Source: Hofstenia miamia | Lineage: Eukaryota > Xenacoelomorpha > Acoela > Hofsteniidae | Length of the DNA stretch: 64,000 bases | Reading direction: 5' to 3' | NCBI GenBank assembly: GCA_900660155.1 | Contig: CABFPE010000352.1 | Location: 674,450 to 738,449, forward strand | Translations under genes and position numbers: made by a program | Notes under the pieces: generated by a model | The model's database searches: none | Seen by the model: only the letters and a program-made list of their open reading frames with translations | What the model was told of the DNA's origin: nothing | Part shown: positions 55,038 to 64,000 of the stretch, piece by piece | Position numbering within the stretch: position 1 is the first letter of the stretch | How the letters are laid out: the number at the start of each line of letters is the position of its first letter

Positions 55038-58000
55038 ATTCCTTCTTGAGTGATTAAGTGTTGTAGTGGTAAATTTCTATTAACCAAGATGTCAATGAAT
55101 ATTAAATTAGTAATATTTTCTTTAGGTGGCACTGCTGTTCTCTGCAAAGTTGATTGGCAGATGATGTGGAATCCTTTGTAGCATTCTTCAAGATCAACTA
55201 CTGTGTTAGGTATGATTGTGTTATTTTCTTCAAATATAATTTTATTGTTTATTGTTTGGCCAGTAACCAGTATTTTGTTCATGTGCCACACAGTTTTCAT
55301 ACCATCTTTGTCAGCTGTTTTCAAGAAACATATAAAAATAAGGTCATTTTCTGACTGGCTTTTTTGTTTTTACAAATTTATAGATATTTCTGAGCATGAT
55401 ATCATGTTTGATTGTTATGTGAGTTGTACTCCTCAAGAATTCTCTGCTAAGTTCATCACACATCCATTCTTCATAGAAAATGAGTGTGCATATTTTAGGA
55501 CATTTATTTGTATCAATAGTGTTTGGTAAGACACAGTGATGAATTTGATTTCTGAGATACTGAGAAATCTGATGTAAGAAGTTTTGTTTCTTCAGAGAGA
55601 TTGTTAGCACTGATGTGTGGCACTCTACTTGTTGTGATGAAATAGGGGTGCAATACTTCTCCTTCATGTATTGACATTTTACCTAGGTGTTTTTAGTAGC
55701 TGGTAGATTGTTTGCTGCTATGTTCTGAAGTTGTAGAACTGACATGTGATAAGTTTCCAAGAATTTGATGTTTGACTGGTATCTGTGAGATGGGTAATGC
55801 AGAATGTTTTCATTTCTCCTCCACCCTATATGATGTTGTGGGACCAGTAGAAGTTGAAGGGAGGTCAATGCTAGCTCCTGAATCCATACCTGGTGCTTTT
55901 ACACTAGTAAAGATGTCAGGAGCCAGGTTCATCTCAGAGTCCAATTATGATGCACTTATACTAACTCAGACTTGAGATGTTCTTACATGCAAGTCTTCTT
56001 CAGCAGAGGAGGTGTGTACTATAAGAGCTTTGTTCATTGGGGGATGAGTTGTCAATTGAACACATTTCATTGTCTAAAGGCAAAGATACAATGTTAATAT
56101 GCCATTTGTTATAATCAAAATTTTGCTTAGTAGAACAACTAGTTTGTTTACACATTGGCAATTTGATTTGTTTAAATTGCTCAAAATTTTTAGGTAGATG
56201 TTCCTCTTCTATCAGATCTAGTTGGCTGGTATCATACTGCTTGTTATTACTGTTTTTAAGTAGACCAAAGTTTTGAATTTTTTGATTCTGGCATCTTTTA
56301 TATTTTTGGTAGTTTATTTGAGATTTTGAAAGTTTGTAATTTTGCCAGTACACAGTATGCAATTATTATTATATTCTTTAATTCAAATGTCAAACCAATT
56401 TGTTGTGAGTTTTCAAAATTGTTTTTTGGTTGTAATTACACCAGATTAGAATTGGTATACTTGGTCACCAACATTGTGTGGTTCAGATGTTATTTTCTCC
56501 AGTTTGACATGTTGTTCTGGAAATCTGTTTTTGTTTTGGAGAATACATGTTGGACATGAGTTAATGACATCTTCTATGATTTTCCTCAAATATGTTGTTA
56601 CCAAATTTTCAATGATAGTAATTTCAATTTTGTACATTCTGGTATGTCCATGAATTTGTTGTAGTAATGTTGTTGTCATACTGCACATTTGTTGGTGTTG
56701 GCACAGATGGGTTCATGAGTTCATTGGAGTTTTTGCACAAGTTTTCAGCAGTATTCATGATTGAGTTGGTTGTTATAATCTTTAAATAGCATGCCAACAG
56801 GAGTTGGTGCTTTGTGACCAAAGACAGCTTTGTATGGAGTCATTTTGGTTGTTGTGTGAGTTGATGTATTGCAAAAATACTCAATTATTAGGAGTACTTC
56901 AAGCCAATCTTTTCCATCTATGTTATTGGTGATGGCTCACATGAGTTTGTTTAATGTTCAGTTTAGGAGTTCAACTCCTCTATTGGCCTGTGGTGGTGTG
57001 TTGTAGTGTGGTTGTGTACCACCTTTAGATTTTTTGATTGGGCATTGAAATAATTTGCTTTTGAATTGTTCTCCTTGTTCAGTGATAAGGTTTTCCATAG
57101 GAACAAACATACATTTCCAATTGTTGGTTACTGCTTCAGCTACTGTTTATGCTTTAATATTTTTAATTGGTATCATTTTGCTATATTTGTTGAAATTGTT
57201 TACAATTAATAATATATGAGTAACCTTCTTCATTTTAGATAGCTGTTCAATGTCCATGTTCACAATTTGGTTCATACTTTCAGATATTATTTTCTCCAAT
57301 TTGACATGTTGTTCTGGAAATCTGTTTTTGTTTTGGAGAATACATGTTGGACATGAGTTAATGACATCTTCTATGGTTTTCCTCAAATATGTTGTTACTA
57401 AATGTTCAATGATAGTATTTTCAATTTGGTACATTCTGGTATGTCCAGGTTCATGATATATTTTTACTAATTTTTATTTATAGTATTCTGGCAGAGCAAT
57501 ACAGTTGCTAGTCTTTGTTATTGTGTAAAAGACACCACTCTCAATGAGTAGACATTTATTTTTGTTGTAATATTTAGCTGGCAGAGTATTTGAGATGTCC
57601 CTGTTGTTTTGGATTTTCTCAATATTTTCAAGCAGCATGACGTCATTAAATTGAGTGTCTGCTATTTCCTCTGGCATGATTTCTTCAAATAATGATATAA
57701 TGAGGATGGGATTGCTGTTTTTATCTGTGATAATATCTTGTAATTCTTGGTATTGATTGCTGGGTATGAAGTTGAAATTTACCTTTTCCTGCTCTGGCTT
57801 TTTGAACTCTCTTTGGTATTGTGGAAAAGCTGTCCATATGTCAGCATTGAATGCAATCTTCATTTTCTGTGAATAATAGAAAAAGTGAAATCACTATGTT
57901 ATTCAATCCATGATGCAATTATTGTGGATCAGTTGTCAGAGTATTTTTCTAGCCAACATAAACTGCCATTGTCTGTGCAGACAGTGAAAGCTTTTTCTCT

Positions 58001-60500
58001 GATGAGGAAGTGTCTGAAAGTTTTTAATAATTCCACCAGAGTGAGCATTTGAGTTGTGTGGATCTGTAGTTCAATTTGCTTGTATCCAGGATGAAAGTGT
58101 AGGTAGCATTAGGGCTGTTGAGTGTAGGTATTTTCTTCATAATTTTTTTTAGTTCATTGAGTTCTTTTTGCTGCATTCAGCTGCATTCAAAATTGTGTTT
58201 GCCTTTGAGGAGATTAGACATTTTGTGTGCTTTTCATCAAGGTTGGGGGTAGACATATGGTAATAGTTGATAAATCTCAATATTCTCTGCAGATCTTTTA
58301 ATCTTGAATAATGTGTTTGAGAAATGTTACTTTTTCATAGCAAAAGTGCACTTTTTTGCATTTATTCTTAGGCCCAAATTGTAAAGCAGATTTAATATTC
58401 TGCTTAGTTTCCTGCTGTGTTATTCTATTGTCATTGATGATATTTAAATGTTGTCAATGTAAGCTGCTGTGCCGTCTTCTATCTTAGGTTGTTCATTGAG
58501 ATGTATCTTCATGTTGTAATTGTGGAATCAACTAATCCCTTACAAACATTTTGATAATTAGTATTTCAAATTTAATAAATATAATTTGTACAATATATTT
58601 ACAAGAATTTGTAATTCCCTCATTTTGACAATATGTGCTATTTTTGAACATTTGAATCATCTACTGTGCAAAAGGTTAACAAGGGAGCTGTTAGTGTTTA
58701 CTCATAGTTCACAGTATGCTTTTAGTGTTACTTTTGTTGATGAAATACATGTTTTTCTGTTTAAATACTTTGATTTGGCTATCAAAAGTTTAATAGAATT
58801 TATTCTACCCTTACTATTTGTTGTGTATGTAATTTATTAAAATGCTTTTCTAAATTATCTGGTTGTTGGCAAGAGTGTCTTGTTCAGGTACAGCTTTACA
58901 AGTTCATCACTATGGCAATTTGGCAGGTTTAGGTGTAGGGCTTTTCACAACCACTTGTCATTTGTTATGTTTATTATATTTAATGCAGCTCCTAAATTGC
59001 ACAAGCTGAGGCCTGCACTGAATTTAGACACACAAGCACATAGGGTACACTTTACACTCAAGAACTTATAGGGCTTCTCTCTCTATTTAAATTATGTCTC
59101 CTGTCTTACATGACTCTTTCTACTAAGGTTCTCTGTTTCAGGTTGGCCAAGTGTGGACATGCACCTTCCCTTACCTAATCTCTTGGCTACCTTTAAGTTT
59201 TATAAGGAATAGGCTTGTTTAGCACTGGAGTTTGGCCATTAATTACTGAGACATCAGCAAATCCTGATTTTCATCAACATAGATTTCCATGCCAATGCCA
59301 CATAATGATGAAAGGTTGCTGGAGCATTGCAGAGGCCAAAAGCCATATAAAGCCATTCAAACAGACTGTAAGTAGTGATGAATACTGCCTGACTCTCACA
59401 TGAGAACTTGCCAATATGCTTTACAGAGATTGATTGTGGAAAAGACTTTGTACTGAGCAGCTCTGTATAATATTTCATTGATGACAGGAAGAGGGTAGGT
59501 TTGTTGGAAGTGGTGTTTCAACTTGTGTTTGATGCTTTACCAATGATGATTTCTCCATGGTTGAATATCAAAGCATTTTTACTGAGTACAAAATTGATAG
59601 TATCAATTTGGTAGTTGTTCAGATGTGGATGTGTCTATTTAGAAATCATGGGAGTGTCCTTGCTAGAATTTTCATTGGTGTTAGCAGTGTTACACAGAAG
59701 GAATTCTGGACTTTGTTATGAATTTTCCAATAGGCATACCAATTATTGTAATTTGGTTTGGTTTTACTGAAATAAAATTGTTACTTTTGTTTAGAATCAC
59801 AATGATGCCCTGACGCTCTTTGATGGCACATATTTTCTTCAGATGTATTATCTTCATAGAGTTGATACTGTATTAGTTTGATATGATATAGTCCCTATTT
59901 ACAGATGGTTTGGTATTTATCTTTATGAGTTTTCAGTGGTTCAGTTCTACCTGTAAATTTTCAGTTAGTGAGAACTCTATGGGAGCTGTATTTGCTGAAT
60001 GTAATGATTCTTAGATGTTGTTGTCTTCCTTTATCGTAAGAGTTTTTGATGAGCAATGGTAATGCAATTGTTTTGTGTTAGAAAGTCTCTTCCCAGGTTC
60101 ATTTTGTGAGGTAGAGGTTGATCATGGGTATCTATGATAAAGATGTTGTGTTCAAATTTTATTGGCACATTTGTCAGCCATTAACATTATGGAAGCTCCA
60201 GTGTCCACTGTTGCTTTTATATTTACAATAGTGATTGTTAACAGGATGACGTCTCTTTCTTAGAGACACTCCTCATTGCCATTTGGGGCTGATGCCCTTC
60301 TTAGTTTGAAGTGTCATTTTCTTGTTCTGTTATTAATTCATCAGCATTTTCAGCAGTACAGAAGCCATCATCATTTATTGCATAAATTACTGCATTGTTT
60401 GCATTTTATTTTGGATGTGTTCACTTCCATTTGTTGTAGAGATTTTTCGGTTTCAGCATTTTTAACTCTTTGTTGGAATCGAGTTATTCCTGTTGAAGTT
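55038..60500 (-). mobile_element. Ty3/Gypsy-type LTR retrotransposon fossil 2, broken
   Basis: Minus strand, related to but clearly diverged from fossil 1. Parts: a partial zinc-knuckle-like KCKQC region near 60380, protease with VDTGAS near 60200, reverse transcriptase (FGLCNAPATF at about 59320), an RNase H region (about 58250-57830), an integrase zinc-binding segment (about 57430-57280) with core downstream, and a second copy of the zinc-binding segment at about 56640-56490. Below 56450 come coding-like pieces I cannot name. Many breaks; inactive. The outer (5') LTR was not found. The internal duplication indicates rearrangement after or during copying. Confidence 0.78.
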
Positions 60501-61735
60501 TGTATTCCCAGCATCAACTGGTTTAGTGTTATAGAAGTAAGAGAACACAAATGACATCTACAGTATGAAGCCCAAAAAACAACTGTGAGTAAGCACCAAC
60601 TGTGAGAAAATCCACTAATCAGCTTGCATGAGTAATTTAGTATAATGATCAGCAAGAGGATAATTAAACTAAGCATCACGCATGTGAAACAAAAATTATG
60701 TATTAACACTTGATTAGAGTTTGTCACTAGAGACTTTTGTACAAAGTCGAACTGAAACATCACAGCCATATATATCATATATCAAATTGTGGAGTGAAAA
60801 AAGTGTAAACTTGTGTTTTAAACATTCACCCAACACTTGCTCAGAACGCAGAAAGAAGTTGGTGTTAGGTTCATTATATTCCAACAGTATATGATATATA
60901 GGCACTTAATATTTGTTTAGAAATTTTCACTTAAAAAATGAAGTCTTCAGGGGAATTTGGAATAAAATTTTTTTTTCATTTTCAGCAAAATGAGGCGAAA
61001 TACATTTTAGTGAAATGTCTATAAAGCTTTTACAATTAAATATCATTTAATATTTAAAACACTGTGCAGGAACAGGGCTAAGAACCAATTCTAAAAAACG
61101 GGAAAACCTTTAGGGAGACCCTATGCTAAGAATTATTAAGGATTTCCTATAAGTGCAGTCAACATTATTAATGAAATCTACATGAATCTGTCTAGAGGCT
61201 CAATTTGAAAATGATTTAAAACATTTTGAAATTTCAAAATGTAAATAAAATTTGCATGCATCATATATTTTACAAATAGCGACCAATCAAAATAGAGCAG
61301 AGCATTTAATATTGTGTTGAGCAATATAAAAATATAAAATGTAAATGTTTTCAGAATTTGTAGCTCAGCATAATTGCACATCGTCCTCTTCCTCCGCAAA
61401 CTTAAGCTCTGCATAATGTTGGCAAGTAGCACAACAAGAACACCAAAATATCCAAGAAAAATCTCCAAGACATGTTCCGACAATATTGCGTGATTTGCGA
61501 ATCTAAATTTGATAATAGATGACATAAATATATGTTTATATTCTGGTACATTTAAACGTATTTAGTTTTATAAATCTGTGCTTAATCCATTAGTCCCTGA
61601 GTACCTAACTTATAGAAAATTAACAAGTGCACTCTATTTATTTGCAACAGGTTAACACAATCAATAATAATATACAAAAAATTCAAAAAAATATTTAATT
61701 CCTTTGAAGTATGGAACTGTCATATAAATAGGACG
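60501..61735. other. No gene recognised
   Basis: AT-rich. The minus ORF at 61178-61525 is rich in Phe, Leu and Ile and could encode two hydrophobic segments, but its composition also fits chance translation of AT-rich DNA; left unnamed. Confidence 0.35.
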
Positions 61736-62330
61736 CTAGGGCTTTGGCAGTGTACGAAATTTTGAAAAACTATTTTGACATAATGTAATATTGCATTTTT
61801 TGATGTAACTTAATGGCTTTTTAATGCAGCCACATCCTTGGCAACGCCTTTGCTTAGTTCTCCTTTCCATAAAATGCTCTTCATTGTCAAATCGAAGTGA
61901 TGCTGGCGGCCCAGTAATTTTGCTACATGGTTGTTGACGTTTTGACCTCTTTAAATAAAAAGTAACAACATCGCTTTTAAATGAAGGTTGGTACAAATTT
62001 CCTAAAAATTTCCTATGTAAAATCCATGCATTACTAAGCGTAATGTCAAACAAATTTGTTACACGACACTAATACCACTTTTTAGATGATATTGAACTTC
62101 TATATGTCAAAACAAAATTGTCTATTTGATCAACCCCGCCCACTCCTTTGTTATATACATGAAAAACGCAAGGCATGGTAATATCCTTCTTAGAAAACTT
62201 CCCATCCACCTTCATCCATCATTTCACATTACCATCATGGGAACACCTTTGTTGGTCATCCACTTTGTTATTGTAATTTCATTGACGGAAACTCATTTAT
62301 TTAATTTTAATAAATAAACAAATGCTTAAT
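61736..62330 (-). pseudogene. piggyBac-type transposase relic, C-terminal part
   Basis: Minus strand, from about 62290 downward: PCVFHVYNKGVGGVDQIDNF, then YRSSISSKKWY, corresponding to the piggyBac block YN..MGGVD..D....YR...RSKKWYW. Next come FDITLSNAWILHRKF (compare DVALVNAWLLYR) and a cysteine-rich end (RRCQGCGCIKK, then KKCNITLCQNSF) like the C-terminal zinc domain. Two stops interrupt the part above 62053. The catalytic middle was not found upstream, so this is a partial, dead copy. Distinct from the piggyBac relic at 43.6-44.8 kb. Confidence 0.82.
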
Positions 62331-64000
62331 TACTGCTTCAGAGTACATTGTTGTGATAAACATTTAATTCTGTAATGTGATATTGAACTTTCTTTAAAAT
62401 TAATAGCTCGTTCAAGGCTGCAATTTTTCAAACTAAGCAATGCTCTTAAAAGATATTCTAAATATTGTTTAAAATGGGACTCAGAATTTCATGGACAGCT
62501 TCTATTTGATAAGAAAATAAAAAATATATAAATGTTTGCATGCCACCAATCTATTCTAAGTTTGAGAATGATCATTTATGATTACCTAAAAAATTTCAAC
62601 GCTTATAATTCAAAACTAATAAAGTTATCCAAAATCTGTGAGCAAGACTGTATAGAGAATTGTTTTCCCTTTCAATTTCATTCTTACCTTGCGACCTGTC
62701 ACTAATCCGTCAAAGCGCTACAAATTTTTACAGTGTGCCTTAACGAGGCACAATAGTTGTAGCTGTCATGGCCTTAGAAATTCTGATTACCTAAATATTA
62801 AAAATGATGAAAATTTATATCATTTTTTAAGAAATTGGAACTTTCAATGAAAAATCATGAAACTTTTCAAGTACTTCACCCACATCATTACACTTTTGTA
62901 CAAATTTTCAACAGTATGTTCACCAATACTAGTGACCATATCTCATATTTTCCAAATTTCATAATATGTTTGAAGAAAATTGACTGAATATTTGGAAAAA
63001 AAGTTTGTCTTTATAAAGAACATTTGCAGTTTAGGGTTTAGCCCAACCAGGAGTTTTACTGCCTCAGCGACATTAACTGAACTCTTCTTACATACTAAGG
63101 TCTAAAGCTCTTACCTCCAAGTTTTCCACTGTCTTCTTTTCCTCAGAGAAAGCTGATCATGTATGGTTCAATTCAACATCTTCAAATAAAAATTCGGAAT
63201 TTGATAAAAATTTCACTTGAATTTGTTATCTGTTCACAGATGAAAAGTCATTTGCATCAACATGCCAAGATAAGGTTTCAATATCCACACCAAGCTTAAA
63301 AAAGCAGATGAAAGAATTTTTTTCAATGAGATTGAAAATGAGCTGCCCCTGGTTTCCTATCTTTCGTAATATATTCTTGTACCAAAGTAATTTCTTGCCA
63401 AACTGGGTTATTGATGTCCTATTTTTAGCTTTCTTTTATTTGCATTTATCCACATAAGGATATGTAATAATAAAAGAACCAAATTCCCATATTTAACCAT
63501 TAAAATTCAACTTCAAGAGCTTAACAATATTGATAATTACAAGGTTCCTTCTGTTTAATGATCTTTCTATATGACTGACAGTATCAGGCTCAACAAAATC
63601 CATCGAAAAATTTGAAGAAACAGTAAATTTCAGAGGAAAATCTGAAACATAACACAGTGCAAAAGCAGGATTTTGAAATGAATTTGTTGCAAATTTGTTT
63701 TTGAATAAATTCAAAATTTGGGTTTGCACGTCATCCATTTCATTTTTGGTCAGAAGTTGAAATATCTTTTAGACAGCATTAATATTGATAATAATGCACA
63801 TGAAATCTCAGCACTAAACTAAATTTGGCATTACCAGTAAAATATCATAATATTCTTGTTTCATTAGATGAAAAACTGTTAGGCATTGGAGAGTGAGCAT
63901 ATTTGCAAGCAAGCACAAACATTTGAACTCAATATTTTTTGTGCCTGTGATTCTTCATATACTTAGTAGAGATATATTTATGGGGAATGCACAAAAATCT
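62331..64000. other. No confident gene; possible eroded minus-strand coding
   Basis: Minus-strand stretches near 63300-63100 (reading FKLGVDIETLSWHVDANDFS, later EEKKTVENLEVRALDL) and 63738-63493 (81 residues, MDDVQTQILNLFKNKFATNS start) look more coding-like than background but lie in broken frames and match no family I know. They may belong to a transposon related to, or inserted near, the piggyBac relic. Confidence 0.3.

Noticed and set aside
61178-61525. 115-residue minus ORF as a membrane protein gene
   Set aside because: Hydrophobic character is expected from AT-rich DNA in this frame, with no conserved motif or splice context.
1-64000. tRNA, rRNA or CRISPR features
   Set aside because: No cloverleaf with A/B boxes, no rRNA stretches and no spaced direct repeats were seen on either strand; TA microsatellites are the only regular arrays.

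Overview
The window is AT-rich, intron-containing animal DNA, most likely from an invertebrate. This rests on a spliced NDUFB6 gene (a complex I subunit), the last exon of an IPPK-like inositol phosphate kinase, a single-exon RING/B-box (TRIM-like) gene, and a dense load of eukaryotic transposons. I see no bacterial operons, CRISPR arrays, or rRNA or tRNA genes. The species cannot be fixed from the sequence. Three runs of unknown bases, two of them beside or within (TA)n tracts, show that this is a draft assembly.

Layout. 1-2.7 kb: host genes (IPPK last exon, a short unidentified minus-strand ORF, NDUFB6 in two exons). 2.7-13.2 kb: transposon debris, namely a hAT transposase relic, two different LINE fragments lying head to head, a THAP-domain ORF and a Penelope-like relic. 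13.2-27.1 kb: a local cluster of duplicated segments built around an unusual LINE-derived gene. Two near-complete copies (14.4-17.4 and 22.0-25.3 kb) and several partial copies carry homologous 5' and 3' flanks, and mariner and hAT relics lie between them. 28.6-30.4 kb: a clean hAT-type element with another hAT-type element nested inside it. 30.5-32.5 kb: the intact TRIM-like gene. 32.7-41.2 kb: a ZBED-type hAT element, a possible P-element fragment, a foldback element with TTA target sites, another inverted-repeat element and a Tc1-like element. 41.3-60.5 kb: three Ty3/Gypsy-type fossils, one on plus and two on minus, with a piggyBac relic between them. 61.7-62.3 kb: a second piggyBac relic. 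The rest is low-complexity sequence in which I recognise nothing.

The most interesting object is the 13-27 kb cluster. Its product begins with an APE-type endonuclease-like domain and continues with what I read as two reverse-transcriptase-like domains in tandem. In both, the YADD catalytic box is replaced (FENW in the first, FERN in the second), and the endonuclease also has altered catalytic positions. Long frames stay open in two diverged copies, the flanks (including a TATA-like box) are duplicated with the gene, and no poly(A) tail or target-site duplication is visible. This fits a catalytically dead, LINE-derived family spread by segmental duplication and gene conversion better than ordinary active LINE copies. 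It could still be a decaying LINE lineage.

The genes do not form a pathway together. IPPK (InsP6 synthesis), NDUFB6 (respiratory complex I) and the TRIM-like ubiquitin ligase are independent host genes separated by transposon-rich DNA.
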